A stretch of 64,000 bases of DNA from Arthrobacter pigmenti (GCF_011927905.1 NZ_JAATJL010000001.1:2480001-2544000); one strand, 5' to 3'. Counted from the stretch's first letter, positions 16,795 to 25,175 are shown. Notes: generated by a model not told the origin, from the sequence alone. Program-made: numbers and translations.

Positions 16795-17325
16795 CTATGC
16801 TTCCCCGCGGAGCCGCGCGATGTGCTGGCGCTGTAGGTGCAGGTACGGCTCGATGTCGGTGATGGTTCGCAGCTGGACATCCGCCAGGGCGAAGCGTGTG
16901 GCTGCCAGCGCCAGGTTGAAAGTGGGCGCTACCCCGAAGGCGTACCAGCCGCCGTCGTCGGTCCATAGGTTCAGTTCAAGCGGCACGCCGTCCAGGCTGA
17001 CGGTGGCTTTGGTGTCCGCGCGCGGACGGGGCGCGCGCATTCGCTCCATCATTTGGGAGGGTGCGCCCATCATCCACAGTGTCTGTGCCAGCAACTTGGC
17101 GTCGTCCCGCGTAGTGCACACCTGAAAATACGGACCGGTCTTGGGCTTTCCATGAATGATCGCGGTATTGGGCGGATCAAGCTGCCAGTTCCCGAAGCTC
17201 AACTTCCCTTCCCAACCCCTGAGCGTGACCGCGGGCAATTCCGTGCAGATCTGCGTTGCCTGTTGTTCAAACTCGTGGAACATAGCCCAGAACCTGAACC
17301 GTGGAAGCTTCCCCATGATCTCCAT
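16795..17325 (-). CDS. Conserved hypothetical protein, 176 aa
   Basis: The protein starts with ATG at 17325 (MEIMGKLPRFRFWAMFHEFE). It is a soluble, mixed alpha/beta-looking protein with no motif I can name. Features that stand out are WEGKLSFGNWQ, HGKPKTGPYFQVCTT, a Met-rich stretch (WMMGAPSQMMERMRA) and a basic C-terminus (HLQRQHIARLRGEA). It is divergent from the DNA glycosylase gene, with about 50 bp between the starts. No function is assigned. Confidence 0.6.
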   Translation of the reverse strand: MEIMGKLPRFRFWAMFHEFEQQATQICTELPAVTLRGWEGKLSFGNWQLDPPNTAIIHGKPKTGPYFQVCTTRDDAKLLAQTLWMMGAPSQMMERMRAPRPRADTKATVSLDGVPLELNLWTDDGGWYAFGVAPTFNLALAATRFALADVQLRTITDIEPYLHLQRQHIARLRGEA

Positions 17326-17376
17326 GGACGAAGTGTAGGGCGGGTCTTGTCGGAGGTACATGGCACGATTGATTGC

Positions 17377-18330
17377 ATGACTGTTACTGCTTCCACCTCG
17401 GCCGCGTTGTCGGCTGCGTGGGAAGTGGATGGGCCGTATACGCTCCTCTCTACGGTGGGTCCGTTGCAGTGCGGTCCGCAGGATCCTACGGTCGTCTTTT
17501 CCGACGGCAGCGTGTGGATCGCATTCAGGAACGACGACGGCGCCGCCACTCTCCGACTGACGCAACGGGGTTCGCTGCGGTCGTCGTCGGTGCACGCCAC
17601 GGCGTGGGGGCCGGGTGCTTCTCTCGCCCTGGTCTCGGTACCGCGTCTGGTGGGGCTGCCGGATGACTGGAGCGCATTCGATGCCTTCGGCGACTCGCTA
17701 CCCGAGCTTGCCCGGAAGGGCCGTTATCTGAACCCCGGGCTTAGGTTGCCTGCGACGGAAAGGATGCTCGACGCCGTCGTCCGCGTAATCCTTGAGCAAA
17801 AGGTGACCGGGCTGGAGGCGAAGCGGGCGTGGCGGTACCTGGTGTCCCGGTTCGGTTCACCTGCACCCGCCGCGCCCGGGGCTCCGGCTCTTCGACTGCC
17901 GCCGACAGCCGAGCAGTGGCGGCGGGTTCCGTCCTGGGAGTGGCACCGGGCGGGCGTTGATGCGAAGCGGTCTGCTGCTGCGTTGCGGGCGGCTGGGGTT
18001 GCTTCGTCGCTCGAGCGGTTGGCTGGACATGATTCTGCTGAGGTTCGCGCCGGACTATGTTCGATTCCCGGGATTGGCGTGTGGACGGCAGCCGAGGTGC
18101 TGCAGCGAACCCACGGTTGCCCGGATTCCATCTCTGTGGGCGACTTTCACCTGGCCGCTTTCGTAGGCGCGGCGTTGACCGGGCAGCGTACCGACGACGC
18201 CGGGATGCTTGAGCTCCTGTCCCCCTGGGCCGGGCAGCGCCAGCGGGTGGTCCGGATGCTGTACGCGAGCGGCTTTCGGAAACAGGCGTACGGGCCGCGG
18301 CTCTCCCCGGAGGATCACCGGCAGCGGTAG
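17377..18330 (+). CDS. DNA-3-methyladenine glycosylase (AlkA-like, HhH-GPD)
   Basis: The 317-residue protein starts at the ATG at 17377. The helix-hairpin-helix is LCSIPGIGVWTAAEV, followed by the catalytic-Asp region SVGDFHLAAFVG of HhH-GPD glycosylases. An N-terminal AlkA_N-like domain occupies about residues 1-110. The enzyme would remove alkylated purines to begin base-excision repair. No Ada-type regulator is fused or adjacent. It is divergent from the hypothetical gene on the left. Confidence 0.85.
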   Translation: MTVTASTSAALSAAWEVDGPYTLLSTVGPLQCGPQDPTVVFSDGSVWIAFRNDDGAATLRLTQRGSLRSSSVHATAWGPGASLALVSVPRLVGLPDDWSAFDAFGDSLPELARKGRYLNPGLRLPATERMLDAVVRVILEQKVTGLEAKRAWRYLVSRFGSPAPAAPGAPALRLPPTAEQWRRVPSWEWHRAGVDAKRSAAALRAAGVASSLERLAGHDSAEVRAGLCSIPGIGVWTAAEVLQRTHGCPDSISVGDFHLAAFVGAALTGQRTDDAGMLELLSPWAGQRQRVVRMLYASGFRKQAYGPRLSPEDHRQR

Positions 18331-18478
18331 GGCCTCGTCCCTGTGCCGCTTTCCCCGGTTTCTGTGCCGTTGTCATAGGCATTGTGCCAGGCCTGCGGCT
18401 GTTCCAAGCAGCTGCCTTCGACCGGTGCCGCCAGAAAGAGGGGGTTCTGGCGCAGTGATGGCGCCCCTTAAACGCACA

Positions 18479-18517
18479 AAGGCTCCGACTCCCGTTGAGC
18501 ATGGGAGCCGGAGCCTT
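18479..18517 (-). terminator. Terminator hairpin of trxA
   Basis: Arms AAGGCTCCGACTCCC and GGGAGCCGGAGCCTT (one mismatch) enclose a 9-nt loop, followed on the minus strand by a T-rich run. It lies 16 bp beyond the thioredoxin stop codon. Confidence 0.75.
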
Positions 18518-18532
18518 CGCGATGAAGCTTTG

Positions 18533-18943
18533 TTAGGCGGGGTTTTGCCCGTCCTGAGCCGGCGCGCCACCGGACTGTGCCTTGGCCTGCTGCTCAGCCA
18601 CCTGGGCGTGAACTTCGTTCATGTCCAGCGCCTTCACGGCGTCCACCAGCTCAGTGAACTGGTTGTTGTTCAGCGCACCCGGCTGTGAGAAGACCAGGAC
18701 CTTCTCGCGGAAAGCCATCAAAGTGGGTATCGAGGTGATGCCTGCTGCCGCGGCGAGCGACTGCTCGGCTTCGGTGTCCACCTTGGCGAAGGTGACGTCG
18801 TCGTGCTGCTGGGACACGGCGTCGTACACGGGAGCAAACTGCTTGCACGGGCCGCACCATTCCGCCCAGAAATCAACGAATACAATGTCGTTCGTCTCAA
18901 TGGTCTCGGGGAAGGTTGCCTCGGTGATGTCAATAGTTGCCAT
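18533..18943 (-). CDS. trxA: Thioredoxin
   Basis: The 136-residue thioredoxin has the active-site WCGPC (Cys30/Cys33) and the cis-Pro motif TSIPTL. It is longer than the usual 105-110 residues because of a C-terminal extension rich in Gln/Ala/Gly (VAEQQAKAQSGGAPAQDG), which looks flexible. It would reduce cytoplasmic disulfides with thioredoxin reductase, which is not in the window. The gene is flanked by its own terminator. Confidence 0.93.
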   Translation of the reverse strand: MATIDITEATFPETIETNDIVFVDFWAEWCGPCKQFAPVYDAVSQQHDDVTFAKVDTEAEQSLAAAAGITSIPTLMAFREKVLVFSQPGALNNNQFTELVDAVKALDMNEVHAQVAEQQAKAQSGGAPAQDGQNPA

Positions 18944-19161
18944 ATCTTCACGCTAACGAGAATCGGCGCCGATGTCGCGTCCTGTTCGCTCAGCGCGAGG
19001 TTAGTTGGTACAACGCCGGGGCGTTTCAGGACGCGTTTCGGTTCTCTCGTAGCGTTGCGGCCCCATGACACCGCAACGACTGGGGCGCCGAGCCGAAACG
19101 CGTCGATTCGGCCTTATCGCGCCGCTGAAGAGAACCAGGCGATCGCTATTCAGGCAATGCG

Positions 19162-19205
19162 AAAGGCCCGCACTCCCCCGGATTTCCGGGAAGTACGGGC
19201 CTTAG
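19162..19205 (-). terminator. Terminator of tRNA-Tyr
   Basis: On the minus strand an AAGGCCCG / CGGGCCTT stem is followed by TTTCGC. It starts a few bases past the 3' end of tRNA-Tyr. Confidence 0.75.
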
Positions 19206-19212
19206 TGGCGAG

Positions 19213-19294
19213 TGGCAGATGAGGGATTCGAACCCCCGTAGGCTGTGCCAGCTGATTTACAGTCAGCCCCCTTTGGCCGCTCGGGTAATCTGCC
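19213..19294 (-). tRNA. tRNA-Tyr (GTA)
   Basis: An 82-nt class II tRNA reads on the minus strand: acceptor GGCAGAT/ATCTGCC, anticodon arm CTGACTGTAAATCAG (anticodon GTA), a variable arm, and T loop GGTTCGAATCC. Confidence 0.95.
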
Positions 19295-19397
19295 GAACGT
19301 CTTCCAAGAAGACAACCTGCGAATCGCCGATCCGCAGGCAAAACAACTTTACAGAACATCCCGCCCAGAATCGAATCGCGCTCAGCGCCGCGGATTT

Positions 19398-19673
19398 CTA
19401 GCGCCCGGACGCCACCCGCCGCTCGATCTGCGCGTAGAAGCGCTGGGCCTGCTCGGTGGTGACCATTCCCATTCCGACGGCGTTCTTCAGGTCTGCGCGG
19501 ACACCTGCCAGGCGGTCGGCTGACGAAGGGTCCGATCCCTGCGGGCGCATGACGGTGGGCGACGCAGCGACCGACGGCGCCACCCCTACCCCGGTCAGCG
19601 ATGCGGCCGCAATCAACGACCCTGCGACAGCATTTCGAAGACGGACACGGTAGCTGCGGTGGTGCGCGGACAA
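19398..19673 (-). CDS. Small secreted protein, unknown function
   Basis: The start is a TTG at 19673, chosen because a perfect AGGAGG lies 5 nt upstream; a longer ATG frame would hide that site. The product is 91 residues: a basic N-terminus (SAHHRSYRVRLRN), a hydrophobic signal segment (AVAGSLIAAASLTGVGVAPSV) with a likely AAS cleavage site, and a mature helix-forming domain of about 55 residues (DRLAGVRADLKNAVGMGM...QAQRFYAQIERRVA). No family is recognised. It lies between tRNA-Tyr and yajQ and is divergent from yajQ. Confidence 0.65.
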   Translation of the reverse strand: MSAHHRSYRVRLRNAVAGSLIAAASLTGVGVAPSVAASPTVMRPQGSDPSSADRLAGVRADLKNAVGMGMVTTEQAQRFYAQIERRVASGR

Positions 19674-19792
19674 GAATTCCTCCTGAGAACTGGCTTGAGC
19701 TCTTACAGTTTCATCCGCGAATGGGAGCGCCCTGTCCCGAAGCTGTGAATTAGGGTAGAAGCAGGAAAAAAACCAACCAGAAGGAGGCAACG

Positions 19793-20284
19793 ATGGCCAG
19801 CGAATCCACATTCGACGTCGTTAGCAAGGTAGACAAGCAGGAAGTCGCCAACGCGCTGAATCAGGCACAGAAGGAAATCGCCCAGCGCTACGACTTCAAG
19901 GGCGTCGGCGCTGAGGTCGATTTCAGCGGGGACGAGAAAATCCTCATGAAGGCCAACTCCGAGGAACGCGTCCTCGCGGTCCTCGACGTCCTACAGTCCA
20001 AGATGATCAAGCGCGGCATCTCCCTTAAGTCCCTCGACACCGGTGAGCCCTACGCCTCCGGCAAGGAGTTCCGCCTCGAAACCTCCATCAAGGAGGGCAT
20101 CGCCCAGGACATCGCCAAGAAGATCAACAAGCTCATCCGCGACGAAGCGCCCAAGGGCGTCAAATCGCAGATCCAAGGCGATGAGCTCCGGGTCAGCTCC
20201 AAGTCACGTGATGACCTTCAGGCCACGATGGCCCTGCTGAAGAACTTCGACGAGGCAGATCTGCAGTTCGTCAACATGCGCTAG
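19793..20284 (+). CDS. yajQ: YajQ family nucleotide/cyclic di-GMP-binding protein
   Basis: The 163-residue YajQ/UPF0234 protein starts MASESTFDVVSKVDKQEV, contains the hallmark QRYDFKG motif, and ends VNMR. GAAGGAGG lies 6 nt before the ATG. Family members bind nucleotides, and some bind cyclic di-GMP and modulate transcription factors; which applies in actinobacteria is open. The last codons and the terminator after the gene are duplicated 1.8 kb downstream, beyond an inserted islet. Confidence 0.93.
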   Translation: MASESTFDVVSKVDKQEVANALNQAQKEIAQRYDFKGVGAEVDFSGDEKILMKANSEERVLAVLDVLQSKMIKRGISLKSLDTGEPYASGKEFRLETSIKEGIAQDIAKKINKLIRDEAPKGVKSQIQGDELRVSSKSRDDLQATMALLKNFDEADLQFVNMR

Positions 20285-20354
20285 GGACTACACCCAACCG
20301 ACGACGACGGCGACGCCCCCTTCCGAGGGAGCGTCGCCGTCGTCGTACGTGGCT
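20276..20354. repeat. Direct repeat, left copy (yajQ 3' end plus terminator)
   Basis: These 79 bp begin ATGCGCTAGGGA in the last codons of yajQ, include the whole terminator hairpin and end GGCT. They match 22067-22145 at about 74 of 79 positions. The two copies flank the HEPN/IS5 islet. Confidence 0.9.
20301..20346. terminator. Bidirectional terminator after yajQ
   Basis: Perfect 16-bp arms ACGACGACGGCGACGC / GCGTCGCCGTCGTCGT surround a CCCCTTCCGAGGGA loop, 17 bp after the yajQ stop. No long T-run follows. Confidence 0.75.
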
Positions 20355-20452
20355 AACTGCTGCCGCGTGAAAGAACGAAGGCCGGTGGTCACCAGTTACA
20401 GAAGGGGTGACCGACTAAGAGGTCTTCAAAAGCACAGAGGACAATGCAGGAC

Positions 20453-21094
20453 TTACCAAGGGCTTTTCCCTACCCGCTCTTGCAGGTGGGCTGCAATCTC
20501 TTTATCCAACCTCTTCGTCAGATTCCGAAAGAAGGAGGTCCACGAAGCTACACCGGCTTTGTTGAGCGTCCCAGGGGTCGTACCCTTGTGAACTATCTCG
20601 CCCCGGATGTCTTGAACGAATTCATCTACGTTAGCCACAACATTGACCTCGCTCATCTTCTGCCAGCTTATTTGATGAAGCCCGTTGGATAGTCCGAGAG
20701 CCAGTTCAAGGAGCTTCTCGGTCTTTTCGACATTGGGCGTGTTCAAAGTGTCAGCTTCGCGCAGTACAACTTCCCGGGCTTTCGTTTTCCAGGCACTCCC
20801 GGCCAAATCCCAGGGATTTTTCGCCGTCGCGACCTTCTGCCTTAAAGCGTGCGGCAGCTTCGAATGATCCTCACCGATCTCACGCAAGAGAAATTCCAGC
20901 CCCTCGAGAGCTACCTGCTCCACGTAGTTCTCCCAAGCCGTGTGCAGCAGTACGACCATCGACCGCAACAACGGCCCCGTGTCTCCCAGTGGCCTCCCCG
21001 GAGTCCCTTTGGGCGCGGGATGGAGTTCATCGAGATTCTGAACGTCCTTCATCAGCGAATCGAATGTGATTGCATACGCACTTGAGTACCCCAT
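20453..21094 (-). CDS. HEPN domain protein (RiboL-PSP-HEPN-like)
   Basis: The 213-residue helical protein begins SSAYAITFDSLMKDVQNLDELH, followed by LLRSMVVLLHTAWENYVEQV and then IRGEIVHKG. This order resembles the RiboL-PSP-HEPN group. The catalytic-type HEPN motif R-x4-H is present as Arg164...His169. HEPN proteins with this motif often act as ribonuclease toxins or in abortive infection. No antitoxin or nucleotidyltransferase partner adjoins it. Base composition is visibly more AT-rich than its neighbours. The ATG lies only 7 bp from the end of the IS5 element, so native upstream sequence, and perhaps a few N-terminal codons, may be lost. Confidence 0.72.
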   Translation of the reverse strand: MGYSSAYAITFDSLMKDVQNLDELHPAPKGTPGRPLGDTGPLLRSMVVLLHTAWENYVEQVALEGLEFLLREIGEDHSKLPHALRQKVATAKNPWDLAGSAWKTKAREVVLREADTLNTPNVEKTEKLLELALGLSNGLHQISWQKMSEVNVVANVDEFVQDIRGEIVHKGTTPGTLNKAGVASWTSFFRNLTKRLDKEIAAHLQERVGKSPW

Positions 21095-21148
21095 CTGCCT
21101 AGGGCGTGTCTGCTAAATATCCGGGTTGTGTTGTTCCAAGCTGGATGG

Positions 21149-21565
21149 ATGGTTCGTTCGAATGTGGTTTCAGATGAGTTGTGGTCGGTTATCGAGCCTG
21201 TCCTGCGGACGGCGCCGGGTCGACGAGGTCGGCCGTGGAATGATCACCGGGTGACGTTGGAGGGTATCTGCTGGCGGTTCCGCACGGGGTCGCCGTGGCG
21301 GGATCTACCAGCCGAGTTTGGTGCCTGGCAATCAGTCTGGGAGCGGCACCGACGCTGGTCAGCCGACGGTTCCTATGAGCGGATGTTCGCCGCCGTGAAG
21401 GAATCCACTAAGGGTAATGACCTCGAGCTGGAGTCACTGCTTTCGGTGGATTCCACCAGTGTCCGGGCGCATCAGCATGCCGCCGGAGCACCCAACCTGA
21501 AGGTCGATCCGGGCCACACAGGGGGCAATGTCGAGTTACAAGTTTCTGCCCAACGAGCCAGCTGA
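21149..21565 (+). CDS. IS5-family transposase, N-terminal frame
   Basis: The start is placed at the ATG at 21149 (MVRSNVVSDELW); a frame opening at 21128 is possible. The DUF4096-type domain (LEGICWRFRTGSPWRDLPAEFGAWQSVWERHRRW) is typical, and the first catalytic Asp lies in SVDSTSVRAHQH. The frame is continued by the next one after a shift around 21528-21565, so the functional transposase is probably a frameshift product of both frames. Confidence 0.85.
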   Translation: MVRSNVVSDELWSVIEPVLRTAPGRRGRPWNDHRVTLEGICWRFRTGSPWRDLPAEFGAWQSVWERHRRWSADGSYERMFAAVKESTKGNDLELESLLSVDSTSVRAHQHAAGAPNLKVDPGHTGGNVELQVSAQRAS

Positions 21566-22037
21566 TCACGCGATCGGGCGCTCCAGAGGCGGGCTGACCA
21601 CCAAGATCCATGCCCTCACCGACCGGGCATGTGCACCGGTCACGATGCTGCTCACACCCGGCCAAGCCGGAGACAACCCACAACTGTTGCCGCTGCTGGA
21701 AGCCCACAAGATCCAGGACGGCACCCGGTTCCGGCTGCTGGCCGATAAGGCTTACTCTCATCCCTCTACCCGCAGCGAACTGCGTTCCCGTCGGATCAGG
21801 CACACCATCCCGGAACGCTCCGACCAGATTGAACGACGCAAAGCCAAAGGCTCAGCCGGCGGCAGGCCACCAGCCTTCGACCCCGCGACCTACAAGGAAC
21901 GCAACACCGTCGAACGCGGCTTCAACCGCCTCAAACACTGGCGTGGAATCGCTACCCGCTACGACAAATACGCAACCACGTTCCTCGGCGGCGTCCTACT
22001 CACCGCGATTGTCACCTTCCACCGCGTCCACAATTAA
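21528..22037 (+). CDS. IS5-family transposase, C-terminal frame
   Basis: The frame (169 residues from its first possible start) continues the DDE catalytic domain: GRSRGGLTTKIHALTDR, LLADKAYSHP (second Asp) and RNTVERGFNRLKHWRGIATRYDK (Glu). It overlaps the upstream frame by about 38 bp, as expected for programmed frameshifting in this IS group. All three acidic residues are retained across the two frames. Confidence 0.85.
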   Translation: MSSYKFLPNEPADHAIGRSRGGLTTKIHALTDRACAPVTMLLTPGQAGDNPQLLPLLEAHKIQDGTRFRLLADKAYSHPSTRSELRSRRIRHTIPERSDQIERRKAKGSAGGRPPAFDPATYKERNTVERGFNRLKHWRGIATRYDKYATTFLGGVLLTAIVTFHRVHN

Positions 22038-22066
22038 CAGACACGACCTAAGCCTACGCACATCTC

Positions 22067-22145
22067 ATGCGCTAGGGATTGCACCCAACCAACGACGACG
22101 GCGACGCCCCCTTCCGAGGGAGCGTCGCCGTCGTCGTAATTGGCT
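22067..22145. repeat. Direct repeat, right copy
   Basis: This is the second copy of the 79-bp sequence at 20276-20354, including ATGCGCTAGGG, the remnant of the yajQ 3' end, and the complete terminator. It lies 28 bp from the htpX stop codon. It is not attached to a yajQ reading frame. Confidence 0.9.
22092..22137. terminator. Terminator copy beside htpX
   Basis: The hairpin has the same 16-bp perfect arms as 20301-20346. In the ancestral order (yajQ, terminator, htpX) one such hairpin would have served both convergent genes. Confidence 0.75.
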
Positions 22146-22173
22146 TGAATCACTCGCTGGGTAAACGGGGAAC

Positions 22174-23052
22174 CTAGCGGAGCTCGCGTCCCGCCATACC
22201 CTCGAGGCGTGTGATGCGCTGCGCCATGGGCGGGTGGGACGCGAAGAGCTTCTGCACACCGCCGCCCTTGAACGGGTTCGCGATCATCAGGTGTGAGGTG
22301 TTCACCAGCTGCTGGTTCTGCGGCAGCGGCGCCTGCTGGGTGCCGCGCTCGAGCTTCCGCAGTGCCGAGGCGAGGGCCAGCGGGTCGCCGGTGAGGCGGG
22401 CGCCGTCTTCATCGGCGTCGTACTCGCGGGTACGCCCGATTGCCATCTGAATTAAACCCGCGGCGATGGGCGCGAGAATTGCCAGCAGGATCGCCGCGAT
22501 GGGGTTTCCGCCGGAGTTGCGATTGCCGCCGAAGACCCCGATGAACGCGAACATCTGCGCCACGGACGTGATCACGCCGGCAACGGCCGCCGCAATGGAT
22601 CCGGTAAGGATGTCGCGGTTGTAGACGTGCATCAGCTCGTGGCCGAGCACGCCACGCAGCTCCCGCTCATCCAGGATCCGCAGGATGCCCTGGGTGCAGC
22701 ACACGGCCGCGTTCTCGGGATTGCGGCCGGTGGCAAACGCGTTGGGCGCCATGGTGGGCGAAATGTAGAGGCGGGGCATCGGTTTGCCCGCCTTGGCGCT
22801 CAGTTCGCGGACAATCCGGTACATCACCGGCGCCTGCTGCTCCGTGACGGGCACGGCCTTCATGCTGCGAATGGCGAGCTTGTCACTGTTCCAGTAGCTG
22901 TAGGCGATCGAGCCCACACCGATCAGCGCGAAGATCCAGATGAACGCAGAGCTCCGCGTCATGGACGCGATCACGGCGCCGAAGATAAGGAAGATTCCCA
23001 TCAGGGAACCGAATAGCAGGGCCGTCTTGGCCCCGTTGAAGTGGTTGTGCAC
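22174..23052 (-). CDS. htpX: Membrane zinc metalloprotease HtpX
   Basis: The 292-residue M48B protease starts with GTG at 23052, preceded by AAGGAG at a 6-nt spacing. Two N-terminal transmembrane helices (about 10-55) precede the zinc motif HELMH (138-142), and a third ligand region ([12 protein letters not shown]) lies further on. Two more hydrophobic segments lie at about 150-170 and 190-215. HtpX degrades misfolded membrane proteins. An upstream extension in the same frame is Arg/Ser-rich and not used. Confidence 0.93.
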   Translation of the reverse strand: MHNHFNGAKTALLFGSLMGIFLIFGAVIASMTRSSAFIWIFALIGVGSIAYSYWNSDKLAIRSMKAVPVTEQQAPVMYRIVRELSAKAGKPMPRLYISPTMAPNAFATGRNPENAAVCCTQGILRILDERELRGVLGHELMHVYNRDILTGSIAAAVAGVITSVAQMFAFIGVFGGNRNSGGNPIAAILLAILAPIAAGLIQMAIGRTREYDADEDGARLTGDPLALASALRKLERGTQQAPLPQNQQLVNTSHLMIANPFKGGGVQKLFASHPPMAQRITRLEGMAGRELR

Positions 23053-23116
23053 CTGTGCTCCTTGTTGACTGACTACCCGTACAACGGGCCTGGGTAGCGC
23101 GCTGTTCCGCGCGGCG

Positions 23117-23764
23117 TCAACGATCGAGCACTGTGCAGACACAAACCCGGTTGCCCTCGCCGTCGGCCAGCACAACGAACGATGGCGCCTGCTCGGCGTC
23201 CACGACTGTGCCGCCCGCTGCGACCGCCGCCTGGATGCGTTGCTCCGCGACGTCGTGCGGCACCCAGAGGTCGATGTGGAACCGTTGACGCGGCGTCTCG
23301 TGCGCCTCGGTGTGCTGAAACCAGAGCAACGGAACGCGTCCGTTCGGATCGGCGACGTCGTCACCTTTAACGGCGTCGGCATCGCCGGTCAGCAGGGCAG
23401 CCCAGAAGCGGCCCGCTGCCGCCAGCTGGGCAGTATCGAGGGCCAACTCGAGTTGAGCCAGCGCCTCGGGCTTCGCCTCGATCTGCTGTTCCCGGGCGAT
23501 GTCGCTGATAGCGCGGGCTAGGTCAACGTCACGCTTGGTAACGGCAGAAACGTCGTGGCTGATGAGCTGTAGATCCACATACGGGTAGGTCAGCGTGACG
23601 TCCGGGTGGTGGTTGGCGGCTTCCGCAGCCTCGGCAACCGCCTCGACGAATCTCAGGCCGGCCGAGAAATTACCGGTGAGAAACCGCGCGTGCAGCCCTT
23701 GGGCGAGCTGCCGCCAATCGTTGAGTCCGGCGTCGAGCACTTGTTGTGAAGATACCTGGGTCAT
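23117..23764 (-). CDS. Pterin-carbinolamine dehydratase-like domain fused to a VOC domain
   Basis: The 215-residue protein starts at the ATG at 23764. Residues 1-98 are a pterin-4a-carbinolamine dehydratase (PCD/DCoH) domain with the active-site motif NHHP (His52-His53) and the [18 protein letters not shown] strand. Residues 105-215 are a glyoxalase/bleomycin-resistance (VOC) domain ending in [22 protein letters not shown] recycles hydroxylated tetrahydropterin; the VOC half suggests an additional or regulatory ligand. No aromatic amino-acid hydroxylase is near. Confidence 0.87.
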   Translation of the reverse strand: MTQVSSQQVLDAGLNDWRQLAQGLHARFLTGNFSAGLRFVEAVAEAAEAANHHPDVTLTYPYVDLQLISHDVSAVTKRDVDLARAISDIAREQQIEAKPEALAQLELALDTAQLAAAGRFWAALLTGDADAVKGDDVADPNGRVPLLWFQHTEAHETPRQRFHIDLWVPHDVAEQRIQAAVAAGGTVVDAEQAPSFVVLADGEGNRVCVCTVLDR

Positions 23765-23796
23765 TGGACCAGTATGTCCGGCGCCACCGACAGAAG

Positions 23797-25068
23797 CTAC
23801 GGTTCCGGATTGCGCGAATCGTATTGGCCGAATCGCGGCTGAAGACATGCGAGGACCAGCACCAGCAGGATGCACAGGATTCCGCCAATCAGCGCCGTCC
23901 AGCCTTCCCCGATCCACTCCGCGGAGCCGCCGCCGAGTAGCTCACCCACCTTTGGACCGCCGGCGACGACAACGATGAACACTCCCTGCAAACGTCCCCG
24001 CATCGCGTCCGGGGTTGCCGATTGCAGGATGGTGCTGCGGAAGACGCCGCTGATCGAATCCGAGACGCCTGCCAGAAACATGCAGAGCGCCGCCGGAATA
24101 ATCCACGGCGTCATGCCGCCGTCCGGCGAGGAGCCGGCCATGATGACCACGAACCCAAACCCGCTGACCGAGGCACCCCACGCCGCGACTGACCACTGAA
24201 CCGCTTTGCCCTGCTTATGGATATGCCCGAGCGGACCGGAAAAGAGCCCAGACAGGACGGCACCCATGGCGGTCGCGGCCAGCAGGATGCCCACGGTGAG
24301 TTCGCCACCACCAATGAACACCGCACCAACGGCGGGAAGGAGCACACGCGGTTGCGCCATGATCATCGCGACCAGGTCAATGATGAAGGTCATCCGGATA
24401 TTCGGACGGGTCCCGAGATAACGGAAGCCTTCGACGACGGTGGCCAGTCCCGCGCGTCGCACCGGCCCCTCGGGCGGCATGGCCGGTAGACGGAATAGCG
24501 CCCACAGCGCGGCGGTGAAGGTGACGACGTCGATTGTGTAGGTCCAGCCGTAGCCCACCTGGGCGATGAGCAGGCCCGCGAGCATCGGCCCGACGGTGAA
24601 GGCAAGGCCGAACGTGATCATCGACAGGGCGTTGGCTGCGGGCAGGAGTTCGGGCCGGACAATCCGGGGAATGATGGCGGTGCGTGTGGGCTGGTTGATC
24701 CCAGCGAAGCCGCTGTGTACGGCGATCAGGATGTAGAGCACCCATACGTTGTCGGCACCCATCCAGGCCTGCACGGCGATCCCGATTGTGGAGCCCCATA
24801 GCCCCAAGCCTGAAAGCAGTGCGACCTTCCGCCGGTCGTGTGCATCAGCAACTGCGCCGCCATAGAGACCGGCGAACACGAGTGGTATCAGCGCGAACAG
24901 TCCGATCAGGCCGACGTTCAGGCTTGAACCGGTGATCTCATACACCTGCAGGCTGACGGCGACCAGCGTCAGGTTGGTGCCAACCGCGGACAAAGCTGTA
25001 CCGAAGTACAGCCTGCGGAATGCCGGGCTCTCCTTCAGCGGCGTGATGTCGGCGAGGAGTTTGGGCAC
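23797..25068 (-). CDS. MFS transporter (EntS-like exporter group)
   Basis: The 423-residue protein has about 12 transmembrane segments and the MFS signature GGAVADAHDRRKV between helices 2 and 3. A long central loop is followed by a second half beginning NIRMTFIIDLVAMIMAQPR. It resembles the EntS/DHA3-type exporters (MFS_3) that export siderophores or macrolide-like drugs. It lies 32 bp upstream of the PCD-VOC gene on the same strand and is divergent from the metallo-hydrolase. Confidence 0.88.
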   Translation of the reverse strand: MPKLLADITPLKESPAFRRLYFGTALSAVGTNLTLVAVSLQVYEITGSSLNVGLIGLFALIPLVFAGLYGGAVADAHDRRKVALLSGLGLWGSTIGIAVQAWMGADNVWVLYILIAVHSGFAGINQPTRTAIIPRIVRPELLPAANALSMITFGLAFTVGPMLAGLLIAQVGYGWTYTIDVVTFTAALWALFRLPAMPPEGPVRRAGLATVVEGFRYLGTRPNIRMTFIIDLVAMIMAQPRVLLPAVGAVFIGGGELTVGILLAATAMGAVLSGLFSGPLGHIHKQGKAVQWSVAAWGASVSGFGFVVIMAGSSPDGGMTPWIIPAALCMFLAGVSDSISGVFRSTILQSATPDAMRGRLQGVFIVVVAGGPKVGELLGGGSAEWIGEGWTALIGGILCILLVLVLACLQPRFGQYDSRNPEP

Positions 25069-25175
25069 CGGCCAATTCTAGCCGTTACCTCCGGCAACAA
25101 GCCGGGATGATCAGCCTGCTGACTTTCGCGTCGCGGACTACTAGGGTTGCAAGCATCCGAGGTGAAGGAACCGCC

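Larger units (their letters stand above)
21102..22048 (+). mobile_element. IS5-family insertion sequence (IS427-like group)
   Basis: The 947-bp element has ends GGGCGTGTCTGCTAA (left) and, on the reverse strand, GGTCGTGTCTGTTAA (right). It is flanked on both sides by TA, consistent with the TA duplication typical of this group. It carries two overlapping transposase frames. It separates the HEPN gene start from the right copy of the yajQ-terminator repeat. Confidence 0.88.

Noticed and set aside
18944..19160. A 139-residue plus-strand frame between trxA and tRNA-Tyr
   Set aside because: It starts inside trxA antisense and its translation has no domain; the gap between trxA and the tRNA terminator holds nothing I can support.
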